A DNA stretch of 64,000 nucleotides from CAZDVK01 sp964508915 (GTDB lineage Bacteria; Pseudomonadota; Alphaproteobacteria; Paracaedibacterales; CAIULA01): NCBI GenBank assembly GCA_964508915.1, contig CAZDVK010000003.1, positions 62,001 to 126,000 on the forward strand, given 5' to 3'. The stretch's first letter is position 1; every line of letters begins with the position of its first letter. Positions 1 through 8,248 of this stretch are shown one piece after another. A model generated the notes under the pieces. That model was not told where the DNA came from and ran no database searches. It was given only the letters and a program-made list of their open reading frames with translations. The position numbers and the translations under genes were made by a program.

Positions 1-2
1 AA

Positions 3-869
3 AAAATTGTTCAAGAATTATTAGACCAAGACGAGGTTATTCGCATCGGTGGTCATGAACAAGAAGTCACAATTATGTTTACAGATGTTGCTGATTTCAC
101 AAGTATTTCTGAAAATAAGAACCCTCAAGAAATATTGTCGGATTTATCGGAACATTTTGAAGAAATGAGCGATGTCATTATGGGAAACCGAGGTGTTATT
201 GATAAGTTTATTGGTGATTCAGTCATGGCACTGTGGGGTGCCCCCACCAAAAACGAACAACAAGCAATTGATGCCTGTTTAAGTGCCTTATTTATTATCA
301 AAAGAATCAATAAATTAAACCACAAATGGCAAAGCCAAGGAAAGGCACCATTTAATATTCGCATTGGAATTAATTGTGGTGTTGCTGTTGTTGGTAACAT
401 GGGGTCAGAAGAAAGAATGAACTATACAGCCTTAGGAGACAGCGTTAATTTAGCATCACGTCTGGAAGGCATTAATAAATTCTATAATACACAAATCATT
501 ATTAGTGAATCGGTCTATGACCGCTTAGATGGAACATTTGTCACACGGCCCATAGATTTTGTGGGGGTTAAAGGAAAAGAAAAGCCTATTAAAATTTATG
601 AATTGATTGGCATCACCAGTGGACAGCAAGACTTGTGCGTTCCAAAGCGTTACCAAGAGTTTTGCATGGATTTCGAACATGCGTTTAATAAATACACAGC
701 CCAAAAGTTTGAAGATGCCTTAAAAGAATTTAAAGAAATAAAACAAAATAATGATACCTTTTACCGATATGATGATTCTGTATGCGATGTATATATCGAC
801 CGCATTGAAAAACATCTTGCAAATCCAAATGACAAATTTTCCACAACAACGGTTTATAAAGAAAAGTAA
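3..869 (+). CDS. class III adenylate/guanylate cyclase, 3' part (5' end outside window)
   Basis: C-terminal catalytic domain of a class III nucleotide cyclase, which makes cAMP or cGMP from the NTP. The frame is open to the left edge, and an in-frame stretch ending in RIGGHEQEVTIMFTDVADFT precedes the first ATG, so that ATG (75) is internal and the N-terminal sensor part lies outside the window. Visible motifs are the first metal Asp in FTDVADFT, the second in FIGDSVMALWG, and the dimer-interface/transition-state region GINCGVAVVGNMGSEERMNY followed by ALGDSVNLASRLE. Bacterial members of this type often carry an N-terminal CHASE2 or HAMP sensor, but none can be seen here. Whether the product is cAMP or cGMP cannot be settled by eye. 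The family call is secure. Confidence 0.9.
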   Translation, partial: KIVQELLDQDEVIRIGGHEQEVTIMFTDVADFTSISENKNPQEILSDLSEHFEEMSDVIMGNRGVIDKFIGDSVMALWGAPTKNEQQAIDACLSALFIIKRINKLNHKWQSQGKAPFNIRIGINCGVAVVGNMGSEERMNYTALGDSVNLASRLEGINKFYNTQIIISESVYDRLDGTFVTRPIDFVGVKGKEKPIKIYELIGITSGQQDLCVPKRYQEFCMDFEHAFNKYTAQKFEDALKEFKEIKQNNDTFYRYDDSVCDVYIDRIEKHLANPNDKFSTTTVYKEK

Positions 870-991
870 AAATTGTGTAGGAAACTGTATAAAAAAACAA
901 CGTGTGATTTTGTCCTAGGAAAATATACATTGAAATAAGCAGTAATGATATTTAAATTACTTTCATTATATTTTGTAAGTTAAAATGCATA

Positions 992-2719
992 ATGAAAATA
1001 TTTTTCCCCTTTTTTAACCTTAAAAAAGCAGTTTTTGTGTTCGCTGTGCTGCAGGTTTTTTCATCAAACGGCTATAGTTCAAGCATCGTTAGAGTAAGCA
1101 TCGCTGGGGGAAACAGCACGTGGAATGTAATTCAACAAATTCAATCAAAAATTAGTAGTAATAGTTACCAGGGTACGGCAGACCCTTTAGAAGAGCGGTT
1201 CAAATCTTTGGTTAGAACTGGCGCTTACAAAGCTGATTTAGATAGAGTATCCGATGCTGACTTTCAGACAATCAGTCTAGTTTCTTTTCCGGAACTTATA
1301 GCTTACGCCATCAAAAGGCAGATAAAATTAACATTGACACTTAACATGGAATTGCCTGCTTTTAACTTTGAAAACCTTGATGAATTAAGTGATTCAGAAA
1401 AAAAACAATTCTTCGAAAAATATAGAATGAGGGACGGAAACACCCCCTTGCATAGAATGCAAGGAACTGTAGCAAATGTGAAAAAGCTTGTTGCTTTATT
1501 TGAAAATCACACAGATTTAGCAGGACAGCCTATCCATATGCCTAATTTACTGATGCTAGCAGAAAATAACTGGGGTAGGCCGGCAATAGATAACGTCATG
1601 CTATCGTCCCCACACCAAAACTACCACCTAGAAGAATGTTGGGATGAATTTGAGAAAATGTTTCCAGAGGCCATGTTAAAACTTATGAGAAAAGGGTCAA
1701 TTCTTGTTTTTCATGATAAGAAGCCTCATTGCATGTGCTCACTTTGCGGCGAAGTACAAAGTCGTTATATAAATTTTCGTTTGAATTATACTTGGAGAAC
1801 CACCGCAAACCGCTATGTATATACGACCCCACTTTCTGATGAATTATGGGAAGACCTAAGAGGTTTAGCCAAAAGTGGTAACCTTTATAATGGTATTTTA
1901 GGTCATTCAGGACTTTTTGCTGCTTTTTGTTTCCACGAAATAAAACAAATGAGTTCTTATTTTAGATCTGGCGGTGGAAATGACCTACGTCGTGCACAAC
2001 AATATGACGACTTCTTAGCAGGCCAAAGAATTGATGGAATAGATGCAATTCCTTTATGGACGAGCTTTGTCACAACAGTTGAGGGCTTTGATGAGGATGA
2101 GGATGCGGAAACAAATGAAATTTTACAATCCGCACCCTTAAGTGTGCGTGTTTTAACCGTCTTAGGCCGCTCTGGCAATTTTGGCTGCCCAAAACAAATG
2201 GCTGAAACAAGCAGAAACATCATCAAAGGCACCAGTGTATTTGGCATTAACCTAGACAGTCCTGCAGATGACTTTTCCTTTGCAGTTATTGCACATAATA
2301 TTGAGTCACTGGTGCGTGACAAACTGACCAATAATTTAGAACCTAATATAGAATGTCTAAGAGATTGCAGTTTCAAAGAAATTTTAACCTATTTCACGCC
2401 ACAAGAAAGGGTTACTGATGATCGTTTACTGTCACACCTTTATAATTGCACCTATGTGGCAATTGGTTATTTTATACAAACAGCTGCTGAACTTGGTTTT
2501 ATAAAAGATCAGGCCGTACGTGAAGCTGTCTTTGGGGCTAAAATCTATAATGATGGTGCTTGGGATATAACCAATACAGGGCCGTTAATGAATCACGTAG
2601 CCGCTTATATTGATGAAGCTGGTTCAGAATTATTAGACGCGCATCTGCCTTTGCGAAAACGTTTCAAAGCCGCACCTATTTGCCAAAGGTTTATAAGCGT
2701 GTTTGACTCAGCTGAATAA
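992..2719 (+). CDS. secreted protein of unknown function (575 aa)
   Basis: I do not recognise a family. The N-terminus has two Lys and then a hydrophobic run (KKAVFVFAVLQVFSSNGYSS), consistent with a Sec signal peptide. The mature part is about 545 residues with no obvious transmembrane segment. A small cysteine cluster CMCSLCGE lies near residue 250, with His nearby, and could bind metal, but this is one motif only. A stretch HRMQGTVANVKKLVALFENHTDLAGQPIHMPNLL resembles one ankyrin-like unit (GxTxLHxAAxxG style) but is not convincing. It is monocistronic, lies between a cyclase gene and another secreted protein, and has no clear Shine-Dalgarno. A role as a host-directed factor is guesswork from the signal peptide and context. 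Confidence 0.75.
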   Translation: MKIFFPFFNLKKAVFVFAVLQVFSSNGYSSSIVRVSIAGGNSTWNVIQQIQSKISSNSYQGTADPLEERFKSLVRTGAYKADLDRVSDADFQTISLVSFPELIAYAIKRQIKLTLTLNMELPAFNFENLDELSDSEKKQFFEKYRMRDGNTPLHRMQGTVANVKKLVALFENHTDLAGQPIHMPNLLMLAENNWGRPAIDNVMLSSPHQNYHLEECWDEFEKMFPEAMLKLMRKGSILVFHDKKPHCMCSLCGEVQSRYINFRLNYTWRTTANRYVYTTPLSDELWEDLRGLAKSGNLYNGILGHSGLFAAFCFHEIKQMSSYFRSGGGNDLRRAQQYDDFLAGQRIDGIDAIPLWTSFVTTVEGFDEDEDAETNEILQSAPLSVRVLTVLGRSGNFGCPKQMAETSRNIIKGTSVFGINLDSPADDFSFAVIAHNIESLVRDKLTNNLEPNIECLRDCSFKEILTYFTPQERVTDDRLLSHLYNCTYVAIGYFIQTAAELGFIKDQAVREAVFGAKIYNDGAWDITNTGPLMNHVAAYIDEAGSELLDAHLPLRKRFKAAPICQRFISVFDSAE

Positions 2720-2792
2720 AGGCACCACATCAATGTATCCGCCCACTGTTCTCAGTTATATTAATAAAAAACAAACTAACACTTAAAAAAAA

Positions 2793-2821
2793 TTGACATT
2801 TCCTTTTTTTGAATTACATAA
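2793..2821 (+). promoter_or_regulatory. putative promoter of the 2855 gene
   Basis: A perfect -35 hexamer TTGACA (2793-2798) is followed, 16-17 nt later, by a weak -10 (TACATA/ACATAA, 2815-2821). A good Shine-Dalgarno (AAAGAGGA) precedes the ATG at 2855. The -10 match is poor. Confidence 0.4.
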
Positions 2822-2854
2822 ACACTATAGGTTTATATTCGAAAGAGGAAAACA

Positions 2855-4033
2855 ATGACAATAAAAACAAATCAAAAAAGAAAAACTTTGAAAGCATTTT
2901 TTCTGTTTCTATCTTTAATGTGTCTTTCCAGTGCAAGCTTTAGCATGGAAGAATCAAAAGACGGATACGAGGATGATGTTGCCCCCCGCGTTATTTATAG
3001 AAATGGTGCGCCAGAAATTGGACCACAACGGTATTTAGTCGTGAGACCATCCAGAAAGTTTTCTGTAGTATCACCGGCTGAACATTTCATGAAAGGTTTG
3101 GTGGAGGGTCCACACAAAACTATTACTGTGCCTTTCTTTTACGGAGTAGTGAATGCCACTCTTCCTGATAACAAAGGACGCCGATTACATTCTGGGAACA
3201 ACCCTTATTTACATTTACTTAAAACTTTAGCATCGCTAACAGACGCATCGGAGCAAAGCAGTTTTTTTGGAAGGGTTAGGAATTTACTCGGCAACACCCG
3301 GGGGTTGGAAACTAAAGAACGTACTTTATTTGTAGCTGCCTGTTTCCAAATTGCCAGTTTGGTTCCTATTTTATTCGATCTGGAAGCCCAATCAAGCATG
3401 AGCCATGAACAAATAAAAAAATGTGTTTTAGCAACAGCGCAATTACTTGTTTGCGCACCCAAAATTTCGCACCTCATAAACGGTAATACTGCACATCCAC
3501 CGCTGTTAAGCGTTGAATCTTCGCCAGAGGTTGATTTAGTAGAAGCTGGTGAAAAATTATTTAGACAAAAAGGAGGATTTTTATTTGAGCCTCAATATAA
3601 TGGTGAAGCCCGTGTAGATATTTCAAAAAGACGCTATGCTCTTTGTTCAGACAAAAACTTGCATGACCTTCTAAGTGTTATTAACAACGACTCATTTGCA
3701 GATGCTTCTGGGGAAGATATCATGCGCCAACTGAATGGTGTCGTGTCTAAAGGAGATTCGGGATATTACTGGGTTGTAGAAAAACAAATAAAAGAAGACA
3801 CGGAAGAAATGCAACGACAACAGGAAGAAATAAGAAGCATGTATTTTGAGAACATACGTGCACAAAAGGAGAGAACAAGAAGAATAGAGACAGAACGAAG
3901 AGAAGCACAAGAACGAAGAAGACAAGAACTTTTGGACATGAATTACGCCATAAGAGTTCAAGGTCAAATAAACCAGCAGCAAGCCCCCAGACTAACTAGA
4001 GTCTCTGCTGGAGCTGGAGGCCCCCCTCTATAG
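2855..4033 (+). CDS. secreted protein with C-terminal charged coiled coil (392 aa)
   Basis: Unknown family. It has a strong signal peptide: a Lys/Arg-rich start, then the hydrophobic core AFFLFLSLMCLSSASFS, with likely cleavage before MEES. The middle part (about 60-290) has no recognisable domain. Residues about 305-360 are almost entirely Glu, Arg, Gln and Lys in heptad-like order (EDTEEMQRQQEEIRS and RRIETERREAQERRRQ), a predicted coiled coil. The tail is Ala/Gly/Pro rich. The start is supported by an AAAGAGGA ribosome site. The mature N-terminus (MEES) resembles those of several other secreted proteins in this window (44366, 57145, 61235). Confidence 0.8.
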   Translation: MTIKTNQKRKTLKAFFLFLSLMCLSSASFSMEESKDGYEDDVAPRVIYRNGAPEIGPQRYLVVRPSRKFSVVSPAEHFMKGLVEGPHKTITVPFFYGVVNATLPDNKGRRLHSGNNPYLHLLKTLASLTDASEQSSFFGRVRNLLGNTRGLETKERTLFVAACFQIASLVPILFDLEAQSSMSHEQIKKCVLATAQLLVCAPKISHLINGNTAHPPLLSVESSPEVDLVEAGEKLFRQKGGFLFEPQYNGEARVDISKRRYALCSDKNLHDLLSVINNDSFADASGEDIMRQLNGVVSKGDSGYYWVVEKQIKEDTEEMQRQQEEIRSMYFENIRAQKERTRRIETERREAQERRRQELLDMNYAIRVQGQINQQQAPRLTRVSAGAGGPPL

Positions 4034-4057
4034 AAATCATACCCCTAAAAATCTTAG

Positions 4058-4092
4058 GCTTAGCGCTTAGCTGATAAAAGCTGGGCGCTAAA
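4058..4092. terminator. hairpin between convergent genes, possible terminator
   Basis: Arms TTAGCGC and GCGCTAA with inner AGCT/AGCT pairing lie between the 2855 gene (+) and serS (-). There is no strong T-run, so termination is plausible rather than clear. Confidence 0.4.
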
Positions 4093-4100
4093 CCCACCTT

Positions 4101-5369
4101 TTAAATAAAGTCGCGGCCGTTCATATAGGGTTTTAAAACATCCGGCACGGCAATGCGGCTATCTGCCTGCTGATAGTTTTCCATAACAGCCACCAAAGCA
4201 CGGCCCACAGCAACGCCAGACCCGTTCAGTGTATGCACAAACAATGGTTTTCCATCACCACTTTCTGGCCGGTAACGCGCATTCATACGGCGGCCCTGAA
4301 ATGTATTACACCGGGAACAACTGGAAATTTCACGGTACATATTTTGCCCAGGTAGCCAAACCTCTAGATCATAGGTTTTTTCAGAACAAAACCCAATATC
4401 ACCCGTACACAATGCCATAACGCGATAGGGCAATTTCAAGCGCTGCAAAATGGTTTCAGCCGCCTGGGTCATGCGTTCGTGTTCTGCAATGGCTTGATCT
4501 TCCGTTGTAATGCTGACCAATTCCACCTTGGTAAATTGATGTTGGCGTATCATGCCCCGGGTATCACGGCCGGCAGCACCGGCTTCGGCCCGAAAACAAG
4601 GGGTATAGGCCGTATAACGCAAAGGCAACTGGCTTTCTTGGATTATCTCACCAGCCACCATGTTCGTTAACACAACCTCTGCCGTTGGAATAAGCCAATG
4701 ATTTGTGGTTGTTTGAAATTGGTCATCATGGAATTTCGGTAACTGACCCGTTCCAAACATAGCTGTGCTATGAACCAACAAGGGGGCGTAAACTTCCTGA
4801 TAGCCAAATTCTTGTGTATGCACATCCAACATAAAACTAGCTAATGCTCGTTCCAACCGGGCTAAGCCTTGATATAAAAATACAAAACGAGAACCTGACA
4901 ATTTAGAGGCCCGCTCAAAATCCATTAACCCCAGGGCTTCCCCCAGTTCATAATGATGCTTTGGCGTAAAGGAAAACTGGGGAATATCCCCCACACGTCG
5001 TATTTCTACATTTTCCTCTTCACCAGCACCATCGGGGCAATCGGCTGCTGGAATATTAGGAATGTGGGACAGAATTTCATGAAGTGTAGCCTCAAGCTTG
5101 GCAGCTTCTTCTTCCAGTTCTGTTACCTGTTTTTTAAGGGTTTCACTTTGTTCTGACAAAGCAGCTGTGTCTTGCCCTAAGCGCTTTAAATTGCCGAATT
5201 CTTTGGCAATTTGGTTCCGCTGACTTTGCAAGCCTTGAAGTTCAGTTAAAATTTTTCTGTGCCGTTCATCTAACCCTAATATTTCGGATGATTTACCTTC
5301 CAACCCACGGCGTTTTAACCCTGCATCCAATAATTCCGGTGTATTTCGAATAAAACGTAAATCATGCAT
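4101..5369 (-). CDS. serS: seryl-tRNA synthetase
   Basis: Charges tRNA-Ser with serine in the cytoplasm; class II aminoacyl-tRNA synthetase. The N-terminal 100 residues form the typical antiparallel coiled-coil tRNA-binding arm (LTELQGLQSQRNQIAKEFGNL and following heptads). Class II motif 2 is seen as FRAEAGAAGRDTRGMIRQHQF, followed by KVELV. Motif 3 is GSGVAVGRALVAVMENYQ. The length of 422 aa is normal. The start overlaps the tatC 3' end by 8 nt, so the two genes are probably co-transcribed (tatC then serS), an order known from other alphaproteobacteria. Confidence 0.98.
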   Translation of the reverse strand: MHDLRFIRNTPELLDAGLKRRGLEGKSSEILGLDERHRKILTELQGLQSQRNQIAKEFGNLKRLGQDTAALSEQSETLKKQVTELEEEAAKLEATLHEILSHIPNIPAADCPDGAGEEENVEIRRVGDIPQFSFTPKHHYELGEALGLMDFERASKLSGSRFVFLYQGLARLERALASFMLDVHTQEFGYQEVYAPLLVHSTAMFGTGQLPKFHDDQFQTTTNHWLIPTAEVVLTNMVAGEIIQESQLPLRYTAYTPCFRAEAGAAGRDTRGMIRQHQFTKVELVSITTEDQAIAEHERMTQAAETILQRLKLPYRVMALCTGDIGFCSEKTYDLEVWLPGQNMYREISSCSRCNTFQGRRMNARYRPESGDGKPLFVHTLNGSGVAVGRALVAVMENYQQADSRIAVPDVLKPYMNGRDFI

Positions 5370-6138
5370 AAGGAAGGCTCTTTCTTTTTTGTTGGCGTTT
5401 TTCTAAAAAGGTTATCATCACAATGGAAATAGCGTACAAAAGAATCAGCGGCACAGCAAGGCTTAGCATACTTAGAACATCAGGCGGTGTTATAAACGCA
5501 GCCACTACAAAAATAACTAAAACAGCAATACGCCATTTTTCAATTAAACTTTGGCGACTTAGCATGCCAGCTTGGCACAATAAAGCTAATAAAATGGGTA
5601 ATTCAAAACAAACGCCAAAGGCAAAAATTAAGCGCAGCACAAATGACAAATATTCATTAACTTTAGCCTCTAGCTGAATGGCCATAGTGCCTGTGTGTGC
5701 GGTAGTTTCAAAACTTAAGAAAAATTCATAAGCCATAGGAAAAACAATTGTGTAAGCAAAAGCTGCCCCTAAAAAGAAAAGAATAGGCGTTGCCACCAGA
5801 AACCCTAAAAAAATGAAACGTTCATTTTTATATAAAGCCGGCGCAATAAAAAGCCAAATTTGGTTGGCAACAAGGGGAAAAGAAACAAACAAAGCGCCAA
5901 ATGCTGCCACCTTGATATACGTTAAAAAAGCCTCTGTTAAACTTGTGTAAATCAGGCGCCTTTCCTGCCCCTTTATTTCAAAAATATGGGCTAAAGGCCG
6001 CACTAAAAACTGAAAAATTTCTTCGGAATAAACATAGCAAACCCCAAATGCCAGGAAAAAAGCAACCAAAGAATAGAGTAACCGCCGCCGCAGATCGAGC
6101 AAATGGGTCATCAAAGGTTGAGGTGTGTCAGGGGGCAT
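5362..6138 (-). CDS. tatC: Sec-independent protein translocase TatC
   Basis: Inner-membrane core of the twin-arginine translocase, which exports folded proteins with RR signal peptides. Several hydrophobic segments span the protein. The family signature is visible: a short N-terminal cytoplasmic region with LLDLRRRLLYSL (typical HLxELRxRL), the first helix, and the periplasmic YSEEIFQFLVRPL segment. The length of 258 aa is typical. TatA and TatB, which usually precede tatC, are not upstream. That space is occupied by repeat copy A, so they must lie elsewhere. Overlaps serS. Confidence 0.95.
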   Translation of the reverse strand: MPPDTPQPLMTHLLDLRRRLLYSLVAFFLAFGVCYVYSEEIFQFLVRPLAHIFEIKGQERRLIYTSLTEAFLTYIKVAAFGALFVSFPLVANQIWLFIAPALYKNERFIFLGFLVATPILFFLGAAFAYTIVFPMAYEFFLSFETTAHTGTMAIQLEAKVNEYLSFVLRLIFAFGVCFELPILLALLCQAGMLSRQSLIEKWRIAVLVIFVVAAFITPPDVLSMLSLAVPLILLYAISIVMITFLEKRQQKRKSLPYA

Positions 6139-6264
6139 ATTTACCTTACGTAATCAGCAACTGTGAAAATATATTTTCCATAAAAGTGCTTTTTTACGGA
6201 AGATATCAACAGTATTTTTACCCACAGTTTTGCAATAAAATCAAGGTTTTTAGGAACTTCAAAC

Positions 6265-6587
6265 ACACCCCGCCCACTGTGTGGGGCCCACCTAGACCCC
6301 ACCAAAACCAGTGCACAGCGCCACCCCTCCGCGCACCTCAACAAAGCTCCGCCCATCGCCCCTTTGCACCTTTGCACCTTTTTTAAAAGGCACAATGCAG
6401 GTTTCTGCTTGAACAATGACTTCCGGTCATTATTCAGTCGCTTCCCTTTCCATGCGCGCGCATGGTAAAGTCAGCTGAACGAATTTTCTAACCCCACCCA
6501 TACACGGTGATAGGATAGAAAACAGACATAGCGTCTCGCTTCGAACCACCCGTCAGATGGTTTAACTTACCTCCAATTGTTATCTTA
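6265..6587 (-). ncRNA. structured repeat element, copy A (putative ncRNA)
   Basis: Read on the minus strand, this is a non-coding, hairpin-rich unit of about 310 nt matching copy B (58899-59250) closely and copy C (41025-41346) more distantly. Seen in A: stem ACCATC/GGTGGT near the 5' end; a palindromic hairpin CCATGCGC/GCGCATGG (6450-6465) where B has a different palindrome; hairpins TGAC-CGGAA-GTCA and GCAG-AAAC-CTGC, identical in B; a G-rich 3' domain; and a terminal hairpin CCCAC-ACA-GTGGG. A -10-like TAAGAT (6582-6587) lies 11 nt after a TTAA-N7-TTAAC box. It sits upstream of tatC in the same direction, and an ORF across it is spurious. Transcription is inferred. Confidence 0.6.
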
Positions 6588-6598
6588 AAGGTAAGGTG

Positions 6599-6614
6599 GT
6601 TAAAATGGGGTTAA
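6599..6614 (-). promoter_or_regulatory. CtrA-like box TTAA-N7-TTAAC upstream of repeat copy A
   Basis: On the minus strand, TTAA, seven bases, TTAAC, then 11 nt and TAAGAT. This matches the CtrA binding consensus known from Caulobacter and relatives. The same layout occurs in front of copy B, near-perfectly in front of copy C, and in front of the 9967 gene. Binding by CtrA is inferred, because no ctrA gene is in the window. Confidence 0.55.
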
Positions 6615-6653
6615 AAAGATGACGGATTTTTCAAAAATATATTGAGATAAAAA

Positions 6654-7229
6654 ATGCCCCCTATCACAATCATGACCCAAAAAGAATTAAACCCTATACA
6701 CTTTGAAAAAGCGTCTGTTCATCATTTAGATACAATTTTAGGTTGGCTTGCTGAACCGCATATGGTGGCTTGGTGGGATAATAGCGAAGACCACAAAAAT
6801 GACATTCTCAATTTTGTTCACAGGCGCAAACAACATTATTTTTATGGCACCACATGTTATTGGATAGGGCTTTTAAACAATATACCGTTCGCTTTTTTAT
6901 TGTCAGACGTTTTACACCCTGAACAAGATCTTCCGCCTTTGTATCACCAACATTTAAACCCAACTGCCCGCACCATCACCTTGGATTTTGGCATTGGAAA
7001 CCCAGATTTTTTAGGCCAAGGGCTTGCGTCACCAACGCTGCAGGCTTTTACAGATTTTTACCAAAAACAAGTTGACCCTTTGGCCAAAACTTTTTTTATC
7101 GATCCGGTTGTGTCCCATGCACACGCCCGTCATGTATATGCCAAAGCTGGCTTTCAAGAAGTTGGCACTTATGAAGTGACAATAGGAAATTTTAAGGGTC
7201 ATCATGGATGCCTTATGGTGAAAAACTAG
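6654..7229 (+). CDS. GNAT-family acetyltransferase (AAC(6')-like)
   Basis: Single GNAT domain of about 190 aa resembling the RimJ/AAC(6')-Ib side of the superfamily. It has an early GWLAEPHMVAWW segment typical of aminoglycoside and siderophore acetyltransferases, a beta-4/acetyl-CoA region with DFGIGNPDFLGQGLASP (R/QxxGxG/A-type loop), and a C-terminal ARHVYAKAGFQEVGTYE motif. Transfers an acetyl group from acetyl-CoA; the substrate is unknown. It is the first gene of a four-gene cassette (next gene 4 nt away). An alternative start lies at 6672, six codons later. An actual antibiotic resistance role is unproven. Confidence 0.8.
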   Translation: MPPITIMTQKELNPIHFEKASVHHLDTILGWLAEPHMVAWWDNSEDHKNDILNFVHRRKQHYFYGTTCYWIGLLNNIPFAFLLSDVLHPEQDLPPLYHQHLNPTARTITLDFGIGNPDFLGQGLASPTLQAFTDFYQKQVDPLAKTFFIDPVVSHAHARHVYAKAGFQEVGTYEVTIGNFKGHHGCLMVKN

Positions 7230-7233
7230 CATC

Positions 7234-8235
7234 ATGAAAAATATTATTCTAAAACCAGCAACACAGAATGATTACACAACCCTGCAAAATATGGCCCGTT
7301 TTTACGTGTATGATTTATCGCGCACTTGTGGGTTTATTTCAGATGAATGGAACATTCCACACAATGGTTTATATGAATCTTTTGATTTCAAAAGATATTT
7401 TGACAAAAAAAACAGGTATCCATTCTTAGTTTATATAGAAAATGAACTTGCCGGTTTTGCCCTCATTCGAAAAAAAGAAAAAACATGGTCAATGGAAGAA
7501 TTTTTTGTATTGGCCAAGTTCCAAGGTAAAGGCGTTGGAAAAGAAATAGCCCATCAGCTTTGGACACAATACCCAGGTTTTTGGGAGCTAGCAGTTATTC
7601 CTGAAAACAAACCTGGCCTTTCTTTTTGGCATCAATGTATTTTAACATTTGGCTGCGAAGCAACGTTTACAGAAGAAGCTGTAGATTTTGACCCGCATCA
7701 ACCCAAACGCCTTTTTTTCCGGTTTGACACCAAAAAACAACAGCTTTTACAAAAAAACACATCTATTCAGCAAGCATTAGATAGTCACATACCTTTTATG
7801 GTTGGTTTGTCGTATGCCAAGCGCAGACTTTATGAAAAAGAACAACCTCAGTTTTGGCGTCATGCCGGAGAATCAGCTGAAAAATCACAAGAAAAGTGGT
7901 TTCAATCGCTTCAAAATCAACCAGACTTTCATCTTTTAGTGGCGCTTTCAAATGATCAAATTGTCGGGTTTATTATTGGCCAACTTGTCAAAGCGCCTGA
8001 TGTGTATGCCCCAGGTGGCCTAACCCTGATGGTTGATGATTTTTGCGTTCAAAATGAAATAGATTGGTTTTTTGTTGGAAAAAACCTATTGATGGAACTT
8101 GAAACCTGGGCCCATAAAAATGGGTCTGTTCAAACGGTTGTTATATGCGGCACACACGATATGATGAAAAAATATTTTTTAGAAAAAGTTGGCTTTTCAA
8201 CAGCTTCAAGCTGGTATGTAAAAGAAAATAACTAA
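7234..8235 (+). CDS. tandem GNAT acetyltransferase (two domains)
   Basis: 333 aa, about twice the length of one GNAT domain. The N-terminal half has a clear acetyl-CoA site (EFFVLAKFQGKGVGKEIAHQLW, near residues 88-110) and GLSFWHQCI. The C-terminal half repeats the fold more weakly (VALSNDQIVGFIIGQLV, then LTLMVDDFCV, and MMKKYFLEKVGFSTASSWYVK at the end). It follows the first acetyltransferase by 4 nt and precedes the oxygenase by 13 nt, so it belongs to the same operon. Substrate unknown. Two-domain GNATs are often found in small-molecule modification clusters. Confidence 0.8.
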   Translation: MKNIILKPATQNDYTTLQNMARFYVYDLSRTCGFISDEWNIPHNGLYESFDFKRYFDKKNRYPFLVYIENELAGFALIRKKEKTWSMEEFFVLAKFQGKGVGKEIAHQLWTQYPGFWELAVIPENKPGLSFWHQCILTFGCEATFTEEAVDFDPHQPKRLFFRFDTKKQQLLQKNTSIQQALDSHIPFMVGLSYAKRRLYEKEQPQFWRHAGESAEKSQEKWFQSLQNQPDFHLLVALSNDQIVGFIIGQLVKAPDVYAPGGLTLMVDDFCVQNEIDWFFVGKNLLMELETWAHKNGSVQTVVICGTHDMMKKYFLEKVGFSTASSWYVKENN

Positions 8236-8248
8236 AAGGGGAAAACAC

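Noticed and set aside
6141..6416. A 91-codon open frame across repeat copy A, and similar frames at 58921-59208 and 59118-59306
   Set aside because: They run through hairpins of the repeat, in different directions in different copies, with no ribosome site and a biased GC-rich composition; shared peptide strings only reflect the DNA repeat.
6525..6560. GGTTCGAA in repeats A and B as a tRNA or tmRNA T-loop
   Set aside because: The bases on both sides do not form the 5-bp T stem and no acceptor or anticodon arm is present. I saw no tRNA gene anywhere in the window.
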